DNA of 12,652 nucleotides from Euryarchaeota archaeon UBA91 (lineage in GTDB: Archaea; Thermoplasmatota; Poseidoniia; Poseidoniales; Poseidoniaceae): NCBI GenBank assembly GCA_002499705.1, contig DAMU01000045.1:1-12652 (forward strand), in the 5' to 3' direction. The notes under the pieces are model-generated. The model saw only the letters and a program-made list of their open reading frames with translations, was not told the origin of the DNA and ran no database searches. The position numbers were made by a program, and so were the translations under genes. The first letter of the stretch is position 1; every line of letters begins with the position of its first letter. Positions 1 to 5,940 of the stretch are shown here, in pieces.

Positions 1-364
1 ACGAGTCAACGTTGTCGGCCTTACCATCGCCATCGGTGTCGGAGTTGTTCGGGTTTGTACCCGCAGCATACTCTTGGGCGTTGGTTAAACCATCGCCGTC
101 AGGGTCTGCATTTCCATCGCCACCATTGGTAGGATTGAGGCCATTCGAGACTTCCCAGCCATCTGGGAGACCGTCGCCATCGCTGTCTGCATTGTTCATA
201 TTAGTGCCTTGGTTCTGTTCCTCAGAGTTGGTGAGACCGTCACCGTCCCAATCGGCGCCACCATCAGATGGGTCGAGTGGGTCAGATCCGTCACCGCTCA
301 CTGCAGAAACTGCAGAGAGAGCAAGGAACATTGCAATTAGCACGCTCATTATTTTCTTATTCAT
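1..364 (-). CDS. Secreted DxDGDG-repeat (thrombospondin type 3-like) Ca-binding protein, partial
   Basis: Reading leftward from an ATG at 364-362, this frame stays open to the window edge, giving 121 codons; the C-terminus is missing. Residues 1-21 form a signal peptide: a lysine-containing N-terminus, a hydrophobic core and a small-residue cleavage region (VSA). After a short Asp/Gly/Ser linker come at least four acidic calcium-loop repeats: DWDGDGLTNSEE, DSDGDGLPDGWE, DPDGDGLTNAQE and DTDGDGKADN. They are spaced about 20-27 residues apart by segments of the GTNPNNSDTDGDG type. These loops are typical of thrombospondin type 3/EF-hand-like Ca-binding repeats in large extracellular proteins, so this is inferred to be the N-terminal stalk of an exported surface or adhesion protein. 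An AT-rich box (379-387) lies about 19 nt upstream of the ATG. The function of the missing remainder cannot be told. Confidence 0.85.
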   Translation of the reverse strand, partial: MNKKIMSVLIAMFLALSAVSAVSGDGSDPLDPSDGGADWDGDGLTNSEEQNQGTNMNNADSDGDGLPDGWEVSNGLNPTNGGDGNADPDGDGLTNAQEYAAGTNPNNSDTDGDGKADNVDS

Positions 365-378
365 GTTTTTTCACTTCC

Positions 379-387
379 TATATTTTT
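379..387 (-). promoter_or_regulatory. TATA-like box of the secreted repeat protein
   Basis: On the minus strand this reads AAAAATATA and is centred about 19 nt before the ATG at 364. That is slightly close for a leaderless archaeal promoter but is the only AT-rich box in range. A purine-rich AGGAAG lies between box and start and might act as a ribosome-binding site, although its spacing is long. Confidence 0.35.
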
Positions 388-401
388 GGTTGTTGTTACA
401 C

Positions 402-420
402 AGAGAACCCGCTGTTCTCT
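402..420. repeat. 19-bp palindrome A (7-bp arms, 5-nt centre)
   Basis: The sequence is AGAGAAC-CCGCT-GTTCTCT, a perfect 7-bp inverted repeat around a 5-nt centre. It lies about 40-55 nt upstream of the start of the secreted repeat protein. Its twin lies exactly 240 bp away at 642-660. Confidence 0.6.
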
Positions 421-641
421 CTTTCCAAACACTCAGCCCACAGAGTGGGAGGGGTGTTTTGGGATTCAAACGATGCTACGCACTGTATGCGTGTTGTTTT
501 CAAGGCGATGACAAGAGGTTTTTTGCCGACAACTTCGTTGGCTGCCGCAGACATGAACTGGCTCGCAGTCATGCTTATTTGTCTCTTGTCTTGTGCCTTG
601 TATTGTTCCTCCAAATGCATCGTTTTTCACGGGTTAGGTCT

Positions 642-660
642 AGGGAACCCAACGTTCCCT
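642..660. repeat. 19-bp palindrome B (7-bp arms, 5-nt centre)
   Basis: The sequence is AGGGAAC-CCAAC-GTTCCCT, with the same arm and centre lengths as palindrome A. The third base of the arm differs (A to G), and the partner base has changed to match (T to C). It lies 54 nt beyond the stop codon of the unknown basic protein, so a 3'-end hairpin of that transcript is possible, but no T-run follows it. Confidence 0.6.
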
Positions 661-713
661 CTACACATTGGAACGGACCGACCCTATATGAAAGGCGCGA
701 CGGCGTGATTCGT

Positions 714-1448
714 TTATCCCTCGAGTGTATAGACTGGAGGGAGGAGAATTGCTGCTTGTTGATTGAGTACAAACCGGGCAACGATATCTGCGAGATTCGC
801 GTCTTCAAAAGCGTGAAGTCGTTCACTTCCATTACCAGATGCTGGAGCCCAAAGCTGCAGGGGCTTCGCAGAACGGCTCAGTGCAATTTTTGCTGCGCGA
901 ATGGCGTTTGAACCCGGCAATCCAACGCTGCCCGTGGAGTCAAGTCCGAGATGGTGGATTAAGCGGCCCTGTCGTACGCCGTCCTTGCCTTCCAGTGCAA
1001 GCATTCCGAGGATAGTAAATTGATCTCTTTTGGAAGCATCCCATCTTGTGTAATCGCCCTCAAACCTTTGCGATAAGTGTTCTAAAAAGCCACTGTATTG
1101 TTTTGGCAGGTTATCAAACGAAAGCGCCTCGACAGTTTTTCTCCGAGGTAAATGCGCATCTTTAGGAAGTATTTCTTTGAAATCGCTCCACTTATGTGCA
1201 GTATCGATCCAATTCGAAAGACGTTCTGCAAAGAACGGATCTGCGCCCCTCCAATTCCAAACACTTCTTTTGATAAGTTCAGGGGCTACATTGGAGAATC
1301 CTTCAGGGTCTCTCTCTGCGAGAGTTTTGAGGGCTTTCAAATATTTTTCATTCTTTGCTTTCTGCAAAGACTGCTCTGGCGGCATTATTTTGTGGTTGTT
1401 CCCGGTTACATAATAAGGTTCTTTCTTGTTGATTTGCTTTGATTTCAT
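714..1448 (-). CDS. Hypothetical basic protein, 244 aa
   Basis: I do not recognise this family. The start is set at the ATG at 1448 because GAGGAG stands 5 nt upstream of it; a longer reading from 1517 would add 23 residues that bypass this ribosome-binding site. The protein has no signal peptide or membrane segment. Its first 35 residues are lysine-rich and polar. The rest is mostly predicted helical, with many Trp, Arg and Lys residues (for example SVWNWRGADPFFAERLSNW at 62-80). Residues 141-195 (RDQFTILGML..., then GRLIHHLGLD and NAIRAAKIALSR) could be a helix-turn-helix-like unit, which is inference only. It is a single gene with about 167 nt of upstream space, and its strong Shine-Dalgarno site is unlike the apparently leaderless neighbours. 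Nucleic-acid binding is possible but unproven. Confidence 0.7.
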   Translation of the reverse strand: MKSKQINKKEPYYVTGNNHKIMPPEQSLQKAKNEKYLKALKTLAERDPEGFSNVAPELIKRSVWNWRGADPFFAERLSNWIDTAHKWSDFKEILPKDAHLPRRKTVEALSFDNLPKQYSGFLEHLSQRFEGDYTRWDASKRDQFTILGMLALEGKDGVRQGRLIHHLGLDSTGSVGLPGSNAIRAAKIALSRSAKPLQLWAPASGNGSERLHAFEDANLADIVARFVLNQQAAILLPPVYTLEG

Positions 1449-1453
1449 TGTAT

Positions 1454-1459
1454 CTCCTC
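1454..1459 (-). promoter_or_regulatory. Shine-Dalgarno site deciding the start at 1448
   Basis: GAGGAG on the minus strand, 5 nt (ATACA) before ATG. It is the clearest ribosome-binding site in the window and argues for the 244-residue form of the hypothetical protein over a longer one. Confidence 0.65.
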
Positions 1460-1486
1460 TATTTTGCGTGATTTTCGCGCTTTTTG

Positions 1487-1495
1487 ATAAATATT
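1487..1495 (-). promoter_or_regulatory. TATA-like box of the 244-aa hypothetical gene
   Basis: The AT-rich minus-strand stretch AATATTTAT is centred about 43 nt before the ATG. Transcription starting about 25 nt downstream would give a short leader that contains the GAGGAG site, so the two elements agree with each other. Confidence 0.35.
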
Positions 1496-1590
1496 GGCGA
1501 GAAAACCGCCGCAGCATTCCTTTTATTTATTGTAGAGCGGATGCTCCTGTGGTTCATATTTTCTTGATTATGTGAAATTACAACGGTATA

Positions 1591-1607
1591 TGAACAATTC
1601 ATGTTCA
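1591..1607. promoter_or_regulatory. 17-bp dyad, possible operator or 3' hairpin
   Basis: TGAACA-ATTCA-TGTTCA is a perfect 6-bp inverted repeat. It sits 9 nt beyond the stop codon of the acetyltransferase and about 145 nt upstream of the hypothetical gene. It could be a regulator site for the latter or a 3'-end hairpin of the former; a T-run is not evident. Confidence 0.35.
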
Positions 1608-1615
1608 CTTTTCGG

Positions 1616-2158
1616 CTAAAATTCCTTCATCATTGACCGATGAGGGCCAATTCCTTTGATCGAATACGGCTCATCAATGAGCGTCCATCCTTGAGACAAA
1701 TAGAATGGAATGGCAATTTCCCTGGCCTGTAAAAGTCCGATTTTAGCACCAAAATGCTCTTTTGAAGCATTTTCAAGAGCACTGAGCACTGTTGCAGCAT
1801 GCCCCCGGCGTCGAGCCTCCGGCCGAGTACCCATTTGCCGGATTTGAATAGCCGGCCTGTTTGAAGAGTCTGCCAACGGCCCAAAACTCGGGCAGCGGGT
1901 TGCGCCTGGCCCTGCATGGTCAGGGGCTGAACCGTCGCTGTCTGCTGGAATGAGGTGCGCCCTGCCAACGGCAACGACTTTGTCCTCATGTTCAACCCAA
2001 GCATGGATAGCTTGGTCATCATCTTCAAGGATCTCTGCACCTCTTGGAAATCCGATAGGTTCGCGCAAAACTGCATATCTGCAATCATAGTACGCCAGCG
2101 AAGGGGGTGAAGGGGGCTTGGAAATGTGCCAGTGAGGTGTCAATATATTCACATCCAT
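1616..2158 (-). CDS. GNAT family N-acetyltransferase, 180 aa
   Basis: Acetyl-CoA-dependent N-acyltransferase of unknown substrate. The acetyl-CoA pyrophosphate-binding loop is visible as IRQMGTRPEARRRGHA, with RRRGHA at 116-121 matching the Q/R-x-x-G-x-G/A motif. The later AREIAIPFYLSQGW (145-158) matches the GNAT beta-strand/helix segment that usually reads A..FY...GF, followed by the C-terminal PHRSMMK strand. The opening YAVLREPIGFPRGAE resembles single-domain GNATs of about 150 residues. Residues 71-103 (rich in Asp, Pro, Gly and Ser) form an extra loop of about 30 residues where the core fold usually needs only a short turn. The ATG overlaps the last 10 bp of the upstream membrane-protein gene (ATGGATGTGA), indicating translational coupling in one operon. 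Confidence 0.85.
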   Translation of the reverse strand: MDVNILTPHWHISKPPSPPSLAYYDCRYAVLREPIGFPRGAEILEDDDQAIHAWVEHEDKVVAVGRAHLIPADSDGSAPDHAGPGATRCPSFGPLADSSNRPAIQIRQMGTRPEARRRGHAATVLSALENASKEHFGAKIGLLQAREIAIPFYLSQGWTLIDEPYSIKGIGPHRSMMKEF

Positions 2159-2907
2159 GCAAGAATAAGGAAAACAAGCAGCGCTCCAAGGAGTGCTAAA
2201 TAACTTCCAAGGGCCGAGAGAAGGCCGATTCCAAGTGATTTCTTTTGCTTAACAAATGCAAAAATTACCGCACCAACGTAAACAAACGGAAGGAAACAAA
2301 CTGAGGTTTCCAAGGCATTAAAGAAGAAATGGTCGTCTACAGCGGGGTCATGAAATTCAAGAGCGATGTGCACTTCCTCGATAGAGGAGTTGGTGAGTTT
2401 GAACCAAATCGTTGAGTTCGAGGCAGAGTAAGCCCCTATATCCTCTCGAGAATCGTTACCGGTGCTTTGGTTGAAGACAGACTCTCGAACTATCCATGAG
2501 TTTTCGTAGCCCGCATAACTATCATATCCACAGGAAAGAGTGAAGTTCGTAGAATACGGGCCATTGTTGTAACAGTAATCAAGGTTCATCGTACTTGAAA
2601 CTTGGAATTGTTCTACAAAATAGCCTTCTTCGTTAACCTCGATCACTCTTTCTTCAAAGGCATAAGGGTCGAAGGCTTCTTCGGCAAAAAAGAAGAGTAA
2701 AATCACGAGAAAGCCGACCGCATAAGGGAGAAAGAAACCCAAGAAGAATTGCTTCCACTGCATTTTCTTCTCGACAGGTGCTTCTACAGAAGCATACCCG
2801 CTCGAAGTAAACTCACTCACCGTGCCGGAGAGAGTTATCGTTGCAGGAGGGGGTGAATTTGTAGAATCAGCATCCTGCGCCTCAACTTCAGCGTTGTCCC
2901 CCTCCAT
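2149..2907 (-). CDS. Three-TM membrane protein with sequon-rich ectodomain, 252 aa
   Basis: I do not recognise a named family. The layout is a polar Ser/Thr/Pro-rich N-terminus (1-50), membrane segment 1 (about 54-74), a loop or ectodomain (about 75-198), and membrane segments 2 (about 200-219) and 3 (about 225-250). The ectodomain carries five N-glycosylation sequons (NFT 121, NQS 146, NDS 151, NST 164, NSS 173) and two cysteines (112, 126) that could form a disulphide, which fits a surface-exposed domain in an archaeon. It is the first gene of a pair with the acetyltransferase, whose start overlaps its stop by 10 bp. An AT-rich box is centred 25 nt before the ATG, consistent with a leaderless transcript. 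No enzyme motif is seen; a sensor, transport-accessory or structural role cannot be told apart. Confidence 0.8.
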   Translation of the reverse strand: MEGDNAEVEAQDADSTNSPPPATITLSGTVSEFTSSGYASVEAPVEKKMQWKQFFLGFFLPYAVGFLVILLFFFAEEAFDPYAFEERVIEVNEEGYFVEQFQVSSTMNLDYCYNNGPYSTNFTLSCGYDSYAGYENSWIVRESVFNQSTGNDSREDIGAYSASNSTIWFKLTNSSIEEVHIALEFHDPAVDDHFFFNALETSVCFLPFVYVGAVIFAFVKQKKSLGIGLLSALGSYLALLGALLVFLILAWM

Positions 2908-2926
2908 AACTCACCGTGCAACGAGG

Positions 2927-2938
2927 ATAAAATAAAAT
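2927..2938 (-). promoter_or_regulatory. TATA-like box of the membrane protein-acetyltransferase operon
   Basis: ATTTTATTTTAT on the minus strand, centred 25 nt upstream of the ATG at 2907. This is the spacing expected if transcription starts at or next to the start codon. Confidence 0.5.
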
Positions 2939-3011
2939 CATGGGAGTCAGAAAAAAGGCGCAAAATGGCTCGGTTGTTTTGAAATAGAACTGGTTATTCC
3001 GATAGAATACT

Positions 3012-3082
3012 GCACGGGTGTCGGAGCGGCTACGTCGGGGATTGCAAATCCTCTTACCTGGGTTCAAATCCCAGCCTGTGCT
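3012..3082 (+). tRNA. trnC: tRNA-Cys (anticodon GCA)
   Basis: A 71-nt cloverleaf. The acceptor stem is GCACGGG/CCTGTGC (seven pairs including one G-U), with U73 as discriminator base, the known identity element of tRNA-Cys. The anticodon stem GGGGA/TCCTC encloses the loop TTGCAAA with GCA at the anticodon position. The T-arm is CTGGG-TTCAAAT-CCCAG and the variable loop has four bases. The D-arm is weak, with only two clear Watson-Crick pairs around the loop AGCGGCTA. No CCA is encoded. A weak AT-rich stretch (about 2977-2986) could be its promoter box. It lies divergent from the membrane-protein gene and 102 nt before the aminotransferase. Confidence 0.93.
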
Positions 3083-3184
3083 CTTTGTAACAAACCATAG
3101 TTGTGACTTTACTTTGACGCGCAGTCTTGATATCAAAGAACAGATTGGTTTGACTTATCCAAAGAAGTTCTCTATTTGGGGGTC

Positions 3185-4327
3185 ATGCACATGCCTGAAA
3201 TCAATCCTGCTTTGGAAAATGTCGGCACGGGGTTTGCTGCATTTCTCTCACCGCCAGGGCCTGAAGTAATTCGTTTTACAGTCGGCCAGCCCGATTTCGA
3301 TACACCGCTACCAATTGTAGAAGAAGCGAAGGCAGCCCTTGACCGTGGGGAAACAGCCTACACCCGAACCCAGGGCTCAGTCGAATTATGCCAAGCTGTA
3401 GCAGAGCACCTCACGATCCATAATATCAAAGCAAACCCGGATGATGTCGTCGTTACTCCCGGGTGCAAGCAAGCGGTACTCTATGCGATGATGGCGACAC
3501 TTGAGGCTGATGATGAGGTTCTGCTTCTCTCTCCCGCATGGCCTTCCTATGATGGAATGCTCAAACTCCTCAACTACGTGCCGGTTCATGTTCCAGTCCG
3601 ACGAGATAATTACCACCCCGATTTCAACGCTCTTGAGGCTGCCGTTACAAGTAAAACCAAAGCGATAATGCTGAACTCTCCGAACAACCCTACTGGGGCG
3701 GTATACACACCGGAAGAAATACAGCAACTCCTTGATTTTGCCACAAAACACGACTTGTGGATAATTGATGACATGATTTACGCCACTTTGGCGTGGACCG
3801 ATTATCCCTACACCTCTCCAAGTTCGCTGCCTGGAGGCGCTGAACGAACGATCACCATCGGAGGGTGGTCGAAAGGTTGGGCAATGACGGGATGGAGATT
3901 AGGTTGGATTACTGGACCGAAACGAGTGATGGATGGCGTTAAGAAAGTCAACGTGAGTGCTGCAACACACGTTGCTACATTCATGATGCCTGCGGCAACA
4001 GTCGCTTTAGGACTAAAAGAAGAAACTGCAATGATGGCGGCATCGTTCAAAGAACGAAGAGGAATCATCCACAAGTTATTGATGGATTTACCCGGCGTTA
4101 TTGTTCCAGAGCCAGAAGGGGCATTCTATGCACTTTGCGACATAAAGGGGACTGGGATGTCTGATATTGAATTTGCAACACGAGCGCTTGAAGAAGCCGG
4201 CGTTCAGTTGATTCCAGGCTCTCTCATGGAAGGGGGCGAAGGTTTTGTCAGAATTTCGTATGCAACTTCTGCTGAAAATATTCGAGAAGGTGTACGTCGA
4301 TTGAGCGTGTGGCTCAACTCGCTGTGA
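3185..4327 (+). CDS. Class I/II PLP-dependent aminotransferase, 380 aa
   Basis: Fold-type-I pyridoxal-phosphate aminotransferase (aspartate/aromatic aminotransferase superfamily), cytosolic. Visible landmarks are the VGQPDFDTP substrate-loop region, TPGCKQAV (cofactor phosphate loop), NSPNNPTG (164-171), D196 and Y199 in DDMIYATL (ring nitrogen and O3' contacts), the Schiff-base lysine K230 in SKGWAMTGWRLGW with R238, and the substrate carboxylate arginine R356 in GFVRISYAT. All are intact and the length is normal for the family. The amino donor cannot be assigned: an aspartate, alanine/valine-type or aromatic substrate is possible. ATGs at 3185 and 3191 are both plausible; GGGGG stands 2 and 8 nt before them, so 3191 has the better ribosome-site spacing. 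Its last 14 bp overlap the convergent beta-propeller gene. Confidence 0.93.
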   Translation: MHMPEINPALENVGTGFAAFLSPPGPEVIRFTVGQPDFDTPLPIVEEAKAALDRGETAYTRTQGSVELCQAVAEHLTIHNIKANPDDVVVTPGCKQAVLYAMMATLEADDEVLLLSPAWPSYDGMLKLLNYVPVHVPVRRDNYHPDFNALEAAVTSKTKAIMLNSPNNPTGAVYTPEEIQQLLDFATKHDLWIIDDMIYATLAWTDYPYTSPSSLPGGAERTITIGGWSKGWAMTGWRLGWITGPKRVMDGVKKVNVSAATHVATFMMPAATVALGLKEETAMMAASFKERRGIIHKLLMDLPGVIVPEPEGAFYALCDIKGTGMSDIEFATRALEEAGVQLIPGSLMEGGEGFVRISYATSAENIREGVRRLSVWLNSL

Positions 4328-5411
4328 TTCGATAGAGCGTTCCGCCGCCGCCGAATGTTGCGTAATACAAGTCTCCATCGGGCCCAAATCGAAGAGGTAG
4401 CGGGGTGCCTAAGTCAGTAGCAAAACGAGTTACTTTACTGTCCCATTGTTCTACAGGGTTCGTGCTGTTTGTTTCGGAAGGAGTGAAATCTATTCGGACG
4501 ATCTCATGTCCTTTTGGCAACAGTGTGTTCCAAGATCCGTAAACGGTTGCATAAATTGTATGGCCTTCACTCGCGTTCAATCCGGGCAACAAGGAAGAGT
4601 TCGGGCGCACATCCATTCCGTTCATGGAAGAATGGGGGGTCCATCGCGCTACAGGGCCAAGCGTCCCCTCTGGAATCGGATGATCAGGGTCATCATCCGG
4701 CCACCCATATGCTGCACCCAAAACCAGGAGATTGATTTCTTCATCCGGATGGTCGCCATCCCAATCACGCCCATTATCTGAAAATAAATACCCCATTCCA
4801 GATACCCAAACCCCGTCAAATGAGTTCCGAACACCCGAGGCAAGGACTCCATGTTCCCCCGTATCAGGGTCAACCCAAAGTAAAGCAGCATTGCGGTTGT
4901 CGCCTTCATCACAGACATTGCATGTTGAACCACTGTGCCAGATTAAGGTGCCATTAGGAAAAGCATTGATGGCGTTCGTTTGGTGGTTGCCACTCGGAAT
5001 TCCTTCAACCAAAACCGTTGGGTTTTCCAAAGAAAAGTTCGTATTGTCATACCGAGTAAGTTTGCTTTCTTCAGAAACAAAGACATAGTTCTGCGAAAAA
5101 TGTACGCCGTGCGGATTGTTGAGGCCTGAGAGAAGAGTCGTTGAAGAGAACCCGTCTGAAGCGTTGAGAGAAAGCAAGCGCCCGCCGTCTCGGTCACACA
5201 TCAGAAGATGATTATCATCAGCCCATTCAAGGCATGTTGGCCCACCAAACCCTGTTGCAATCTTCTCGATAGCATACCCGTCAACAACTTCACTGTTTAA
5301 CGGTTCAACGTAAGGATAAATCTCACGTGCCACAAGTAAGAAGAAGAGAATCGAGGCAATCGGTAGCGCATCTTTGCCAATGCCCATGGGTAGGTTAGCA
5401 AACCAATGCAC
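4314..5411 (-). CDS. Membrane-anchored PQQ-type sugar/sorbosone dehydrogenase-like beta-propeller, 365 aa
   Basis: Resembles the soluble glucose/sorbosone dehydrogenase family: a six-bladed beta-propeller that oxidises sugars with PQQ. Residues 15-28 form an uncleaved hydrophobic anchor, so the domain should lie outside the cell. Family-like segments are IATGFGGPTCLEWADDNHLL (51-70), SGLNNPHGVHF (95-105), ASGVRNSFDGVW (191-202), SDNGRDWDGDHPDEEINLL (211-229), the YGWP signature (235-238), GSWN (292-295) and GPDGDLYYATFG (343-354). Several N-glycosylation sequons support export. The CNVC pair (164-167) inside the propeller is unusual. Exact PQQ ligands cannot be confirmed by eye, so a non-catalytic propeller is possible. 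The start at 5411 is a GTG; a later ATG at 5387 (residue 9) is an alternative. It is convergent with, and overlaps, the aminotransferase gene. Confidence 0.82.
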   Translation of the reverse strand: MHWFANLPMGIGKDALPIASILFFLLVAREIYPYVEPLNSEVVDGYAIEKIATGFGGPTCLEWADDNHLLMCDRDGGRLLSLNASDGFSSTTLLSGLNNPHGVHFSQNYVFVSEESKLTRYDNTNFSLENPTVLVEGIPSGNHQTNAINAFPNGTLIWHSGSTCNVCDEGDNRNAALLWVDPDTGEHGVLASGVRNSFDGVWVSGMGYLFSDNGRDWDGDHPDEEINLLVLGAAYGWPDDDPDHPIPEGTLGPVARWTPHSSMNGMDVRPNSSLLPGLNASEGHTIYATVYGSWNTLLPKGHEIVRIDFTPSETNSTNPVEQWDSKVTRFATDLGTPLPLRFGPDGDLYYATFGGGGTLYRITAS

Positions 5412-5458
5412 ATGAACTCTCGGGCCAAAGAAAGGTGTAAAGACTCATCTTAGCTAAC

Positions 5459-5848
5459 TCAAAGTTCGCCGGTGGCGGCAAGAATTGCGAACATTGCCCC
5501 ATAGAACAGGACGCCAAGAAGGGCTAGACCAATGGTTATCCAAGAGATGACTTGAGCTGCTTTTGCTGTTCCTGCATCAGGGTGACCTGGTTGGCTGCCG
5601 GTCGTTGCTAATGCACTGTTCGCCATGATAAGTCCAGGGATTGCAGTACAGATAGAGCAGCCAACAAGACCGAGAACGCCAAGAACGAGAGCTAACGTTG
5701 CTTGAGTTGGAGCAAAGTATCCCATTGCCATACCTGGCTGAAGAGGGATTTGATTTCCGAGTTGACCGGGTTGTTGATCCCATACTCCACCTTGAATGAC
5801 CTGCTGCTGTGGCGCATCCGAAGTACGCCGTGGAGGGTTTCCTTGCAT
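5459..5848 (-). CDS. DUF4190-like two-TM protein, paralogue 1, 129 aa
   Basis: A small membrane protein of the DUF4190-like type. A Pro/Gln-rich cytosolic N-terminus (1-45) contains QVIQGGVW. Two hydrophobic helices follow (about 48-76 and 97-125), joined by the loop GSQPGHPDAGTAKAAQVISW. The pattern IPGLIMANSAL before the loop is typical of DUF4190 proteins, in which a short polar loop separates two helices. It is a paralogue of the gene just upstream and shares MQG-PP, VIQGGVW (IIQGGVW in the other), GHPD-GTAK-AQVI-WIT. Function is unknown for this family. A TATA-like box is centred 25 nt before the ATG, so it may have its own leaderless transcript, although it also sits in a same-strand series with the TPR and beta-propeller genes. 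Confidence 0.85.
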   Translation of the reverse strand: MQGNPPRRTSDAPQQQVIQGGVWDQQPGQLGNQIPLQPGMAMGYFAPTQATLALVLGVLGLVGCSICTAIPGLIMANSALATTGSQPGHPDAGTAKAAQVISWITIGLALLGVLFYGAMFAILAATGEL

Positions 5849-5868
5849 AATGTCTGCTCGATTAAACC

Positions 5869-5877
5869 TTTAATTAA
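5869..5877 (-). promoter_or_regulatory. TATA-like box of DUF4190-like paralogue 1
   Basis: TTAATTAAA on the minus strand, centred 25 nt before the ATG at 5848. It lies in the 62-nt gap after paralogue 2. Confidence 0.5.
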
Positions 5878-5897
5878 GATTTCACCAAGAATTTTCG

Positions 5898-5940
5898 CCT
5901 TGAACTTCTATCATGATAAACCTTGAACTTCAATCATGAT
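5898..5940. repeat. Short tandem duplication, period 23 bp
   Basis: Two copies of a 20-nt unit (5898-5917 and 5921-5940) match at 19 of 20 positions and are separated by AAA. The pair covers the stop codon of paralogue 2. The downstream copy, if read in frame, would encode an alternative C-terminus, so the duplication appears to have changed the end of that protein. Confidence 0.85.

Larger units (their letters stand above)
365..713. other. Intergenic region with several dyads, no confident gene
   Basis: This 349-nt stretch lies between the stop of the unknown protein (714) and the start of the secreted repeat protein (364). It holds two perfect 19-bp palindromes (402-420 and 642-660) and smaller dyads at 437-449 (CCCAC-AGA-GTGGG) and 478-492 (ACGCA-CTGTA-TGCGT). 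A 74-codon minus-strand frame (620-396) crosses it, but it lacks a clear ribosome-binding site or recognisable domain, so it is not called as a gene. The density of dyads leaves open a structured transcript or a small repeat element. Confidence 0.5.

Noticed and set aside
437..449. CCCAC-AGA-GTGGG hairpin as a terminator
   Set aside because: Only 5 bp with no following T-run on either strand; noted only as part of the dyad-rich gap.
12..911. Long plus-strand open frame across the left end
   Set aside because: It is antisense to the DxDGDG repeat gene and to the end of the hypothetical gene, and crosses the intergenic gap. The Pro/Ser-rich reading is a by-product of the GAT/GGC repeat codons, and no ribosome site or domain is seen.
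3012..3136. tRNA-Cys gene as an integration site for a mobile element
   Set aside because: No duplicated tRNA 3' end was noticed elsewhere in the window, and no integrase or element-like gene is adjacent.
3127..3136. 10-bp palindrome TTGATATCAA between tRNA and aminotransferase
   Set aside because: Short, self-complementary without spacer, and in AT-rich sequence; a chance occurrence is likely and no second copy was noticed.
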